A stretch of 44,806 nucleotides of DNA, from NCBI GenBank assembly GCA_021464525.1, contig JADRCO010000188.1:1-44806 (forward strand), written 5' to 3'. Shown piece by piece: positions 1-11,797 of the stretch. The notes below the pieces were generated by a model. That model did not search any database and was not told the origin of the DNA. It saw only the letters and a list, made by a program, of their open reading frames with translations. The position numbers were made by a program, and so were the translations under genes. Each line of letters begins with the position of its first letter. Within the stretch, counting starts at the first letter, position 1. This DNA is from Rhizophagus sp. LPA8_4_AMF. Lineage: Eukaryota; Glomeromycota; Glomeromycetes; Glomerales; Glomeraceae.

Positions 1-95
1 TATTTTAGAATAAGAATATTTTAAGAGTATTTTAGAATAAGAATATTTTAAGAGTGTTTTGAATAAGAGTATTTTATGAGTGTTTTGAATATAAA
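1..95. repeat. 27-bp tandem repeat at left edge
   Basis: Two identical 27-bp units (1-27 and 28-54, beginning TATTTTAGAATAAGAATATT) are followed by decayed copies to about 95. The array starts at the window edge and may continue to the left. No gene overlaps it. Confidence 0.8.
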
Positions 96-1929
96 ATAAA
101 AAATTAAGTATATTTAAAAGGATTTTAAATATATTATAAGTTAATTACTTTTTATTGGGTTTAATTCGTTAGGTCAATAAGATCAAAATTTTTTATAAGG
201 AAATAAAAAATAATTATATGAAATAAAAATAATTGATTATTTTAAACCAGTAATTCGATATCTAATTATGTAATTTATTCTTTTTTTACATATAACAAAT
301 CAAAATTTTTATTTTTCTTTCATTTATTATTTTAATTGGTTCATAACATTTATTGGCTCATAACATTTAACATTTTATTGGCTCATAACGGTTTATAACA
401 TTTAATTGGCCTTCGCGGATCAGTGGGTTAATTGGAGTATTGGACACGAATCACGAGATTGGATTTGTTCAGATTAAATAACTTTAATAATTATTACGTA
501 AAATGTATATAACAATATTAGAAGTTTATTATAAAAATTTTTTTGTGTTACTCTGATTTGATAGAATTATTTTTTTTGGTTCATTCCATAACGATTAATA
601 GTAAAACTATTTATTTATTGTTTCTCAATTTTCCTAAATTGTTTTAAACTTTTTCGTATGATCTTTCCGTTTTTATTTCTCAGGAAAGTTTCATTGAAAA
701 GTAGAAACATTAAAAATAAAATGATTAGTAATATTCGTGATTTCAATGGAAAATCGAATTATTCTTTTTTTAAGATTAATATTGAATGACGACATTTATA
801 GGAAAAATAATTAAATTTATCTTTAATATTGTTCTTAAATAAAAATAAAATAGAAAACAATGGACATTTACAAGCAACTTTTCATCAATTACAAGTAAAC
901 TTTCATCAATTATAAGTAAACTACATAAACTTCAATTATGTATTATTACATATTTAATTCTCATCCATGAATTCAAATCTTGGAAACCTTGCCACAAATT
1001 TAAAGCCACAATCAAAAAAAAACCTGTATTTTTTTTTATATTATTCGACATTTAAAGAATAATTTTATTCTTTTAGGTAAAAAGAAGTACGAATAATAAT
1101 ATGAAATATATGAAATTAAAGACTTTCCTTTAAGAAAATGGACATTTCAAAATAATTTAATTAATTATTTTTTTTTTGGTTAAACATAAAAATAAATATT
1201 ATGGTTTAGATTATTTCATTCTCCAATTTATTCAATTACTTTAAAAGAGTAAATGATTTCTTTATAATATATTTAAATAAAAAAAAAGAGGTAAATCCTT
1301 TATAACTCCTTAATGAGATAAAATAGAATCTACATAATTTTTTCATTTCACTATGAAATTTTTTGTTTATCACTCCAATTTCTCTTTCTTTTAAATATGA
1401 TGACACATTTGACGTATTGTGATATAATAGATAATTATCTTACGTGAGTTAGTTTAAAAACGTTTAAAAATGTATTGTAAGAGTTTGTAACGTGCTTACT
1501 AAATAAATAAATAATAAATAAATAATTAATTAAATTAAGCATTGTATGCTCGGATATTACTAAATTAAGATTAGCTTTATTCATAGAGATTATAATTCTG
1601 TACGTGTTAAATCAAACAATCTGTAAAAAAAAAAAAATTTTTTTTTTTTTAAGGGTACAAGTATAAATACGTGCTTTTTTAAAATCCCTTTTTCTTTCTC
1701 CTAATTTTTTTATTCTTAACATTTCAACTTCCCCTTTCTTTATGTAAATTATCAAAAAAAAATTTATTTATTATATTATCAAATAAAAAAAAAGAACAAT
1801 AATTTTTTTTCAACAAAAATATCTAAAAAAAAAAGAAGCCATTTTTTTTAATCCTTCATATAACGCGTTCATCCCTTATCTTAAAAAAAAAAAATATAAA
1901 TTTTATTCGATAGTTTCTTCGGGTTCAAT
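96..1929. other. intergenic 5' flank of HMG-CoA reductase, with short repeats
   Basis: I see no gene here. The stretch holds short direct repeats: copies of ATTGGCTCATAAC and relatives between about 335 and 410, and a 21-bp duplicate (core TTTCATCAATTA) at about 874-918. An A13T13 tract lies at 1625-1650 and long pyrimidine and A runs lie just before the gene. The proximal 300 bp probably hold the promoter of the downstream gene. Confidence 0.6.
1662..1669 (+). promoter_or_regulatory. TATA-like box before HMG-CoA reductase
   Basis: TATAAATA lies about 260 bp before the start codon. A 13+13 A/T tract sits directly upstream, of the kind that excludes nucleosomes, and pyrimidine-rich sequence follows. 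That arrangement fits a core promoter with a long leader. The transcription start itself cannot be seen. Confidence 0.4.
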
Positions 1930-4900
1930 ATGTTCGTGATAATAGAAAAAGTTTTAGATGCGTCGGTTCGTCGATCATCTAGAAATCCTATAGAAATGAT
2001 CGTTTTTTTCCTAATAATAGCATCATTTGCTTACGCTTCATTATTTCGTTCGTTAATTGAATCAGATTATTTTAATGAAACTTCTACTTTTAATAGTGAT
2101 TCAACAAAAGTTATATTATATCCAGGTTCAAATGATTTCAATTTATTTACCGAGAATGATTTAATATTAGATTATCCTAAAATTCAATTAAAACAAATTA
2201 TTATTCAATTGGATAATATTTCATTAAAAGATGATAATCAATTTATTGATAAAGTTCAACAATTTAAAGAGATTATTGAAAAAGAAATAAATGATATTAT
2301 TATTTTGGATAAAAAAAATGTTGATAATAATAAATATTATTATAGTAATAATCTTTTATGTTTAAAAGATGATAATCATTCAAAATGTTTTGAAAATAAT
2401 AATACTTCATTAGAATTTTTAAATCATGGATTTAATAATAATAATTCTTCTTATTTAATTTTAAATTATGCTTTGGATTTTAATACTTTCACTTCAAGTT
2501 CTTGGGAAGATAAAATTTCTGGTTTAAATTTTGATCAATTCGTTTCTACTGGTCAAAAGAATCCCGCTCCTGCTGAAAAAGGTTCTTTTGTTTGGTTGGC
2601 TTTTGCTGCTGGTAGTTTAGTTCTTAAAATTCATGAATTGATTCAGGTTTGTTTTTTATCATGTTATATTATTATCCGTTTTTTTTTTATTTACCATTAT
2701 CTTTCTTTTTAGGATGCGGAAACAATCGATATTTTGGTTATAGCGGCAGGTTGGATATTGATGCATCTTACATTCGTGACTCATTTCATTAATATGCAAC
2801 AACTTTGTTCTCGATTCCTTGCAATGTGTGTTTTGGCAAATGGTTTCTTTGCTTTCATGTCGGCTTTAATAACAATCAATTTATTCGGTGTAACTGTAAG
2901 TCCAATCTTATTAAGGTAAGATAATATTTGTACTTTATCCTCAATATTTATTCCCCTTAAATAATAATAATAAATTTATTATTTTTTTTTTTTTCTTAGT
3001 GAAGCGATCCCTTTCTTGATAATAACTGTTGGATTTGAGAAACCTTTTGTTTTAACAAAAGCTATTTTTAAAGCAAAAAATTCTCCTGTTGATAAGAATG
3101 AAAAGAAATCATCTGAAGGTGTCATTATTATGGGTGTTACACAGAAAGGTCCTTTAATAGTCCGAAATTATTTTATTGAAATTAGTGTCTTATTTATTGG
3201 TGCTATGTCTGGTGTGAATGGATTACAAGAATTTTGTTTCTTGGCAGCTTTCATATTACTTTATGATTGTTTATTCCTTTTCACTTTTTATACTGCCATG
3301 TTAACACTCAAACTTGAGGTAAAAAATATTTATATAAATTGTTTTATTTATGTAATTATTATTATTATTTTTTTTTTTTACACGTATATATTACTAAATA
3401 TAATTTTATATAACCTTTAGTTGGATGAATTAAAAAATAATCCTAATAATGATATTCATAATATTTTTAATGCACTTCGTGATAATCCTGTTGAAATTGA
3501 AGATGCAAAAAAAGATAATCCAATGACCGGGAGACTCAAACTTTTAATCGTAAGTTTTTTTAAATTATATCCTCCATGATTTTTTTTTTTTCAATTTTTA
3601 AAAATTTTCGATTCTTTTTTTTGATTTCTTTTATAGATTGCTGGTTTCCTTATCATGCATGTGATGAATTTTTGTACAACTTTACACACAAGTGATCATG
3701 CTGTTTCAACAACTTCTTCCAAAGTAAATGTTCATAATACTGAAATTACTCAAATATTAAATAATTTACTTGATAATTATAATAATGGATTTCAATCTAA
3801 TTTACCACTTATTGTTGATATATCTTCACCAATAATCTTTAGAATAGTTAAAAGTATTAATACAAATCCTATCCTTGTACAAGCTTTTTATAAGAGTTTT
3901 GATAATTTATTTAATTTATGGTCTTTTTATGTTCAAGATCCTGTTCTTTCAAAATGGATATCTTTGGGTTTGATAGTTTCTATATTCTTGAACGTTTACC
4001 TTTTAAATGCTCATAAACAACCAAAATCTATTTTGGAACGTGTTGGTATAGAATCACAAGTATTATCTACTGAAGATGAAACTATTGTCCCAAAAGTTAA
4101 TACTAATGTTCTACCTCAAAAAGAATCTTCTGATATCATAAAAGAAGTTGAAATTGAAAAACAATCGATTAATAAAGAATCAACTGAATCAACTGAATCA
4201 ACTATTGAATCAATTGAATCAGTAACTGAAAAAATTACCCCAGTTAAGACTATCAATGAGAAAGAACTTAAGACTATCGTTAAGGAAGAGAAAGAACTTA
4301 GATCCATTGATACATGTTCTGAAATACTTAAATCAACCAAATCATGTGAAGGTCCTTCAGCTTTAACCGACGAAGAAATCATTCTATTGGTTAATAATGG
4401 AAAAATTGCTCCTTATGCATTGGAAAAAGTTCTTGGAAATATGGAAAGAGCCGTAAAAATAAGAAGAGCTTTGATATCACGTGCTTCAATCACAAAAACT
4501 TTGGAAACCTCAGCATTACCAATGGAAAATTATGATTATTCAAAAGTAATGGGATCTTGTTGTGAAAATGTTATTGGATATATGCAGATTCCAGTTGGTG
4601 TTGCAGGACCTTTAAATATTGATGGTGAATTAATTCATATTCCAATGGCTACAACTGAAGGTTGTTTAGTAGCTTCTACAGCACGTGGATGTAAAGCAAT
4701 TAATGCAGGTGGTGGTGCAACTACTGTTATTACAAAAGATGGAATGACACGTGGTCCTTGTGTTGAATTTCCAAATATTAAGAGAGCCAATGAAGCTAAA
4801 ATTTGGATAGATAATGAAGGAAATTCTATTATTAAACAAGCATTTGATTCAACTTCAAGGTTTGCAAGATTAAAAGATATTAAAGCTACTTTAGCAGGAA

Positions 4901-5939
4901 AATTACTTTTTATTAGATTTTCAACATCTACAGGTGATGCTATGGGAATGAATATGATATCAAAAGGATGTGAAAAATCATTATCAATTATGTCAGAACA
5001 TTTTCACGATATGCAAATCATATCATTATCAGGAAATTATTGTACTGATAAAAAATCTGCTGCTATAAATTGGATTGAAGGTCGTGGTAAATCTGTTGTA
5101 GCAGAATCAATTATACCCGGTGATGTTGTACAAAAAGTTCTTAAAACAAGTGTTGAATCATTAGTTGAATTAAATATTTCAAAAAATTTCATAGGTTCTG
5201 CTATGGCAGGTGCCCTTGGTGGTTTTAATGCTCATGCTGCTAATATTTTAACCGCTATTTATATAGCTACTGGTCAAGATCCCGCTCAAAATGTTGAAAG
5301 TTCAAGTTGTATAACTATAATGAAAGCGTACGTATATATCAAAATCTTTTATGAATTTTTAATCAGGACCTTTTTAATACTAAACTTTTTAATTTTTTTT
5401 TTTTTTTTAGTATTAATGATGGAAATGATTTACATTTAACATGTACAATGCCATCAATTGAAGTAGGAACAATAGGAGGAGGAACAATATTAGATGCACA
5501 AGGATCCATGTTAGAAATGTTAGGAGTACGTGGAGCTCACACAAAAACTCCTGGAGCAAATGCACAAAAATTAGCTAGAATAATTTGTGCAGCTGTTATG
5601 GCAGGAGAATTAAGTTTATGTGCTGCTTTAGCTGCAGGTCATTTGGTTAAATCTCATATGCAACATAATAGAGCAAATCATAAAGAACATCGAGTAAATC
5701 AACATAACCAATTTCATCCCGTACATCATATTAATGGTCATCATTCACATAATCATAGTCATAGTAGTCATAATAATCATCATCTTCATAATCATCATAA
5801 AAATCATAATAATAATGTGATTCATAATACTAACGAGAATCATATTACAACAACACCATCATTATCATCAACGATAACGTTTACTACTTCATCATGTACA
5901 TCTGAAGCTTCAATACCGGGATCATGTATTAAATCATAA
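1930..5939 (+). CDS. HMG1: 3-hydroxy-3-methylglutaryl-CoA reductase (NADPH)
   Basis: This ER-membrane enzyme reduces HMG-CoA to mevalonate, the committed step of sterol and isoprenoid synthesis. Six exons (1930-2646, 2713-2915, 3000-3318, 3421-3549, 3637-5327, 5411-5939) join in phase to 1195 residues. The N-terminal third is a multi-span sterol-sensing region, with [19 protein letters not shown] and a hydrophobic stretch ending [14 protein letters not shown] polar linker rich in EST follows. The catalytic domain runs from about residue 698 to 1110 and has [17 protein letters not shown], the active-site Glu in TTEG (about 797), GDAMGMN (Asp about 890), GTIGGGT and the catalytic His in GHLVKSH (about 1097). 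Beyond the normal end is a tail of roughly 90 residues very rich in His and Asn, which is unusual for the family. The start codon fits the typical short N terminus before the first membrane span. Confidence 0.96.
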
Positions 5940-6502
5940 ATATTTAATTTTTATTAGTTGTGTTTTAATTAATTAAAAAAAAAAGTTATTATGTAAACTA
6001 GGTTATTAAATATGTAAAAAAAAAAAATAATAAAATAAAAAAAAGTTATTATATTTATATATTTAAAATACATTATTTTAAAATTTTTTCACATAATTCA
6101 TTTCATGATCTTAAAAATTTTAATTGGTATTTATGATAATTCCTCCTTATGAAAAGAACGCGATAATTTCTCATTCTTCGTTATTACACCAGTCAGAAAT
6201 ACTGAATAATTTTGTAAATTGAGGAGGTAAATTTTATTAGTAGGTTGTTTAATATGTGTCACATGATTTGTACAGATTGCCATTTTTCAGATCGAAAAAA
6301 AATTCTGATCTAAAAAAAAAAATTTTAGAATAAAACTTTATTTAGGTATTAAAAATAATTTTAAAAGATATAAAAAAGTAATATAATACATTCAATTCAA
6401 ACTAAACAAGAAAATACTATCACTTCCATTACTCAATTACTAATTCATAAAGGAAACCATAATAATTATCAAAAATAAATTATATTAAATTAATTAAAAT
6501 AA
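5940..6502. other. intergenic, HMG-CoA reductase to NOL12
   Basis: No gene seen. The left part is an A/T-homopolymer-rich 3' flank with several AATAAA-like strings. The right part is the upstream region of the next gene. A short imperfect repeat around CAGATCGAAAAAAAATTCTGATC lies at about 6289-6311. Confidence 0.5.
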
Positions 6503-7569
6503 ATGGATAATTTAACAAGATTAACAGAAGGAAGTAAAATATATGCAAAAAAAAGAAAACATAGAATTGAACAAATACCAGAAGTTGTATTTGACGAAAC
6601 AGCTAGACGGTAATATTTTATACTACGCTTTTTTTTTTATAAAAACACACACACATATATATATATATATTAACAATTACTTTTTTTTATAGAGATTTCT
6701 TAACCGGTTTTCATAAACGAAAGTTAGAAAGAAAGGCAAAAGCAAAAGAAAGTGCTTTACAATTTTCTAAACAGGAAAGGGCAAAAGCAAGAAAAGCTGT
6801 ACGTAAATAAATATATTTATATAATTGCTAAAATTTTTGATCTAATTAATTTTATTATCTGATTTTTTTAGGCAAAAGAGTCTCTAAAAGCGCAAATAAA
6901 TGAGAGGTTAGCTAAACTTCAAGAAGCTATTAACAGTACGTAGTAAAATTGAATTTTTAAAAAATATCTACCTTAATACATGTTTAAAAAAATATTTATC
7001 TTTCATATTTAAAAAGGAAGAAATGGAACAATAATTGAACAAACTGATGATAAAGAAAGTGAAAAGGAAGAAGAAGCTAATGATAATGATGACGAAAAAA
7101 ATAATCAAGAATCTAATGTTATACAGAAAGAATTTAAGTCTGATGATAATACAAAGACCACAGTTACAATAATAGAAGATCTTGATACCTCGAAAATTTT
7201 CGAAAATGTTTCGAAAAAACCGAGAATTGAAGAAATAGTAAATACATATTATTTTTTTAAAAAAAGGTGGTTTTAAATATATTTATTTATTTTTTTATTA
7301 TTCTAGGATCATAATAAAGAAACTACGTCGGTTCCAGCCAAAAATTTAGAACAGAAATCTACAAGGTAAATTTAATTTTAAACTATGATTAGTGAATTTC
7401 TATACAAAGCATTAATGTATTACCAAACCCCAAATTTAATTATACTTTTAGTGTAAATAAGGACTCAAAAAAAGGGAGTAAGAAAAAATATCAACCAAGA
7501 AATAAAACGCGTCGCTCCAAAACAAAAAAATTTATTCGTTCAAAATCTAAACGAAATAAAAGGAATTAG
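6503..7569 (+). CDS. NOL12: NOL12/Rrp17-family nucleolar protein
   Basis: Family members bind pre-rRNA in the nucleolus; yeast Rrp17 is a 5'-3' exonuclease needed for large-subunit rRNA 5'-end processing. Six exons (6503-6609, 6693-6798, 6872-6935, 7017-7237, 7307-7365, 7452-7569) join in phase to 224 residues. The diagnostic N-terminal block is visible as VVFDETARRDFLTGFHKRKL, followed by a basic helix rich in K, R, E and Q. The middle is acidic (runs of E, D and N). The last 40 residues are very basic (RNKTRRSKTKKFIRSKSKR), as expected for nucleolar retention and RNA binding. The length matches the family. The gene is convergent with the SFSWAP-like gene. Confidence 0.88.
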
Positions 7570-8078
7570 AAGATTGTAATATTGCCAAATATCAAAGCTA
7601 TATCTATCCGACCATGTGTTAGAGAGATATTTCTATTTATTATTATTGGTAAGTAGAAAAATAATTTAGAATTTTTTGAATGTTTTTATTTAATGATGAG
7701 AGTTTTTACGTATTCTGAATTATCATCATGCGGATTCAACGTAAAAACGATTTACAGGGATTCCTCGTTTCTGATTACATATAAAAATTTCGTTTATTTT
7801 TTTCTTATTATATAAATAATAACTAATACATTCTTTAAATATACTTATACAGATGTATAGAGTGACCAAGTAAATAAATTAAGAAAACTTTAAAATTAGC
7901 ATAAATATTATCCCTCTAAAGATGTATAATGATTAAGGAATTAACCCTAGCAAATTATATACGAATTTGAATAAAATAATAAAGTATTCTAAAGTTATTT
8001 ACTAAAACCCTTTATTAAACCCTTTATTCTTTTAAAAGAAACGTAAAATAAAAAAAAAACCCATAGAAACCGACATTT
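7570..8078. other. intergenic between two convergent genes, with a stem-loop
   Basis: No gene seen. Both flanking genes end here. A perfect 10-bp inverted repeat (GTTTTTACGT at 7702-7711, its complement at 7739-7748) encloses a 27-base loop and could form a hairpin in either 3' UTR. Otherwise plain A+T-rich sequence. Confidence 0.5.
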
Positions 8079-10148
8079 TTATTCTTCTGTTGCATCATCA
8101 TCATCTGCAGTCTCTTTTTCAATAGGTTCAATTGTAGCCCTTTCTTCCTGAATCTTATGCTTATAATAAGGATGAAATTCATTCCAAGGTAACAAAAAGC
8201 TGAAACGAGGATCATCTATATGCTTTTCACGAACTTTAGCTTCAAGTGATTGTCCATTTTTTGCAACGTATGCGGACATTTTATCAATAATAACTTTGAG
8301 ATCTGGAGGCGGCACTCTATAATTATAAAAACAATTTATAGTTTTAATAACAAATAATTTATCTTTCACTAATATTCATATTACTCACACAACGGGGCCA
8401 AAAGGCTGAGGCGGTCGTGAAGGTCTGGAAGCTGTATTATGTGTTGAGCTGTTCGCATTCGATTTTAAAGTTTCTACTTTGGTTCCTTCTAATTTTATTT
8501 TTTTCTCATATTCAGTAAAATCATCTGTCGACCTATTTCCTTCAGACCTACCATTACATGAGTCATTTTCGTTTTCACCATTTTCTTCATTGCTAGACGA
8601 ATCCTCTCCATCATCATTTCCTCCATAAGCAAAGAGTCCAGTTTGTAACAATAAACGTACATGTTTATAATATGGATATAATGGATCGTCTTTGTTTAAA
8701 AAAGAGAAGCTTGGATTGTTGGATTGCTTAGCTTGAATAATGATCTCCATTTGAGGATCCGTACTGGAATTAATAAATTTGGCAGTACGTTCAATGATCT
8801 CATCAATCCGATTATCAGAAGGCTGATATAAATGAAGTTCATACACAATAAGATTACATAAAATAAATACTGGTCACATCCTGTAAAATATTTTCTTTAC
8901 CGTGATCATTCCATTAGGTGCAGAAAATTTTGGTGCATAGTCGGGTTTTGTCACTAGTACAGTCTCTTCCTCTTCTATAAATATATTCATATTATTAATA
9001 CATATCTTTACGTAATAAAACTAAAAAATTCTAATTATACCATAAGGCAAGTTTTCATCCGAATAGTCATAACTATACAGTCTATCTTCTTCCTGCATTT
9101 TTTTACGTTTCCTTTTGTCTTCTGCAAATAATAAATAAATAATTAATTACTAAATAAATTTTTATAAATTAAATTAATTATATATTCATACCAATATAGC
9201 TGTCTCTCTCTTCTTCGGACATGTCATACAAATCTTCAAACTCTGAATCTAAATCAGCCCATCTTTCTTCATCACAAAGTTTCTCTTGTTCAACATCTTC
9301 TGACCTTCTTGTCATTGTATAAGCAACTTTTTTGAATTGATCACGTTCATCAAGCAGATTTCTTACATCGTATCTGTAAACAAACGCGTAATATGTGCGT
9401 TTGAGGATAAAATCTTAAGATTAGCTAATAGTTTTTGATAACTATTTGACCTTTGATAGGCCAAAGAGATATATTATTTTATCCTTGGGTTTTCTCGTTG
9501 TTCGTATATACCATAAAAATATGCTATGAGAGAAACCGTCTTTAATTCCTCCGTTGATGTTTTGTGTTGGAAAAAACACTTTTCTAATTTGTATACTTAT
9601 TTAAATATACTTCGTTACATCAGCAGTAATTTATTTGAAGAGAAAACTTATTTAATTAATACCTTTAACTCTAAAAATAGTTAGTTATAAAAAGTACAAT
9701 AAACAACATAGATAGATATCGTAGTCGGCAAAAGAAGCCCAAATATGAGAGATTTTTTAAGTTATAAAGGCAATAATGAAACCGACTCTCGTAAGGATAT
9801 GAAGAAAGCTCACCTGTCTAACAATATTTTATTCTCAGTTTCCCCCCTCCAAGGTATTAATAGTTCCCCATTATTAACTTTTTGAGACATTTCGTTATCA
9901 CGAAAAGTTTTCGCTTCATAACCAAATACCAGTAGGTCTGTATAATCTTGAGAGTTTGTTCGTTGTTTTTTACGCGGATGTTTATTTCTTCGTGACTTAT
10001 TAAATTTGGAAGACGACGAAGACTCTGACCAATTATTTGAAGGTCTTTGTTCTGATTGAGAAGGTTCCGGTAAGAGCGTCTCGCTGAAAAACATATTTGA
10101 AAGAGAAATGTCTAAATTAAAAACAAAACCAAGCTCATTTTGATTCAT
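8079..10148 (-). CDS. SFSWAP-like splicing regulator (DRY_EERY plus two SURP modules)
   Basis: Homologue of suppressor-of-white-apricot, a nuclear regulator of alternative splicing. Six exons, read from the right (9814-10148, 9192-9373, 9041-9121, 8901-8974, 8389-8822, 8079-8316), give 447 residues. The N-terminal DRY_EERY domain shows DLLVFGYEAKTFRDNE, LIPWRGE, LLDRYDVR (across intron 1) and LCDEERW. SURP1 (residues about 225-280) has IIERTAKFI and PYYKHVRLL. SURP2 (about 369-425) has PPPDLKVIIDKMSAYVAKNG, FSFLLPWNEFHPYYKHK. The exon 4-5 join was chosen because only the acceptor at 8822/8823 keeps the frame and restores PSDNRIDEIIERTA. The protein ends soon after SURP2 and lacks the Arg/Ser-rich tail of animal SFSWAP. 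It is convergent with NOL12. Confidence 0.9.
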
Positions 10149-10547
10149 TTATTTATATCCATATCAATGAATAAATAAGCCTCACAATCACTAATTCGGA
10201 CAACACTTAACTAAGCGTGTATTGTTCTGAAAGGAAATTTCCGAAACTTTTTGCGTGACAAATAATATAAAACAAGTCTGTAAGACTATAACTCTACTTA
10301 TTTGATTAAAACAGATGTGTAGATCATCGATCCGCAATATATGTCACGCCGTTATTCAGCACTTTCGGAAATTTCAAATTTCCTTCGGAAAAAAATCAGA
10401 TTATCATAAATATCGGCACGTGGATGTAGAAAGTCAAATGATCATGCAAAATTAACATTAACCACCCACATCGATCTCGGGTAATTTTCTTTTATTTTTA
10501 TTTGAATTACATACAATAAAATTTTTTTTCTGAGAATTTTTTTTTAA
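10149..10547. other. intergenic upstream of the SFSWAP-like gene
   Basis: No gene seen. It holds the promoter of the SFSWAP-like gene and the 3' end of the GFA-like gene. An imperfect inverted repeat (10234-10375) and a 15-base string shared with 18307-18321 lie here; both are described separately. Confidence 0.5.
10234..10375. repeat. imperfect inverted repeat in an upstream region
   Basis: GAAATTTCCGAAA at 10234-10246 matches the reverse complement of 10363-10375. GCGTGACA at 10253-10260 matches the reverse complement of 10342-10349. The arms differ only in spacer length, giving a 142-bp hairpin-capable unit about 85 bp upstream of the SFSWAP-like start codon. It could be a tiny decayed MITE or a paired binding site. 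Confidence 0.6.
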
Positions 10548-11511
10548 TTATTCAATGAAAGCTTTATTCTTTTTATGCCAAGATTCAACTGAATCATTAG
10601 GATATTCATCAAATAAATCAGCTTCTTCAGGGCTAGGAACATGAGCCCAATTAGCTTTATATTTCAACATGATACAGGTGGGCCGTTTTGCTTCAGGAAG
10701 TGGAGTATCAATAGCTGAAGCGAATGGATAACACTACCATTTTTTTTTTAAAAAAAAAAAAAGGTAAGATAAAAATTTTCAAATCACAATAAATTGAAAT
10801 GAAATATTTTATTCACCCATTCAGGCCAATGTGGTTCATAACCCCATAACATACATCCGCATTCACCGCAGAAATGTCGCCTGCTTTCACTATTAAATAT
10901 GCAAATAATATATTTTAAAAAATAGTAATTAAATTGATTAAATTTTAGATATAAAAATATCTTGCCATATTTCCTGTTGATTCTTAGGCAATGATTTATC
11001 CTTAATTCCTCGATAGACTCTAAAATGCAATTGTAAGAACGTCATTAGGGTCATTATTTTTTCTTTTTTTTTTTTAAAACAAAAATATTAATGATAAGTA
11101 AACTTACTTCACATGTTCCATACCCTCAACTTTCAATGTATCATACTTTTATAAATTTATATAATAAAATTATTTTAGTAATTTTTAAAATAAAGAAATA
11201 ATAATGATAATCTCAATTCAACACGTGCCTGTCCCATTATATTACTAACGTATCCACCACCACCACCAACTTTACGACAAATTGAGCTATTTAAAATTTA
11301 AAAATTTTATTTATTTTTTTTCATTAATAAGAACGTCGTTTTTAAATATGAATAATAACAAACCAATAGCATCGCATAAAAGGTACTGGAGTGTGTGACT
11401 TGACCTATTATTAATTAAATTGTTAAATTTTTTCCGCATCTCACAGATTTGTATTTATTATATTACCGTAAACTTGACTTTTTCGCAGTGACAAGATCCT
11501 TGAAGCTCCAT
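10548..11511 (-). CDS. GFA/CENP-V-domain protein (glutathione-dependent formaldehyde-activating enzyme-like)
   Basis: A small zinc-binding GFA-fold protein. Members are annotated as S-hydroxymethylglutathione synthase-like, but the substrate of most fungal members is unknown. Seven exons from the right (11467-11511, 11364-11404, 11229-11286, 11108-11145, 10966-11019, 10817-10889, 10548-10733) join in phase to 164 residues. Visible zinc ligands are GSCHC near the N terminus, MRCYCSICRK, and FCGECGCMLW. The closing family motif YPFASAIDTPLPEAKRP is intact. Introns 3 and 5 have GC donors instead of GT (GCACGT and GCAAGA), which is unusual for one small gene. It is divergent from the RTG2 homologue across 286 bp. 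Confidence 0.88.
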
Positions 11512-11797
11512 TTCTGTAGTATCATGAGAAAAAAGCTTGCCACATTTCTATATATTAAATTTGATTGTGTACCTTACAAGGGCTGTGACGTACAGATTAT
11601 CAATTTTATCAATTTAAATTTTCTCCGGGACAAAAAAATCAATTTAATCGTTCTCACGCCCAAGTTTATGCAGTATGGCTGATTTTAGCCCGTTCACATG
11701 ACGCATATTTCGTGAAGTGTTACAAAGCATTGATCATTTATATCATTTATAAATACGCTCGATTTTCAAATAATCATCATCAAACACATTGAAAAAA
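11512..11797. promoter_or_regulatory. divergent promoter, GFA-like gene and RTG2 homologue
   Basis: A 286-bp gap separates two start codons that point away from each other. TATAAATA at 11748-11755 lies about 43 bp before the right-hand start codon. No clear TATA box was seen for the left-hand gene. Shared regulation is possible but not shown. Confidence 0.5.

Noticed and set aside
1366-1380. ATCACTCCAA, resembling a sterol regulatory element, upstream of HMG-CoA reductase
   Set aside because: Only a partial match, 550 bp from the gene, and expected by chance at this length.
4116-4382. Antisense open frame inside HMG-CoA reductase
   Set aside because: It lies opposite the Ser/Thr/Glu repeat of the real exon and has no splice or start support.
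11449-11682. Plus-strand open frame of about 77 codons
   Set aside because: It overlaps the first exon of the GFA-like gene on the other strand and shows no protein-like pattern.
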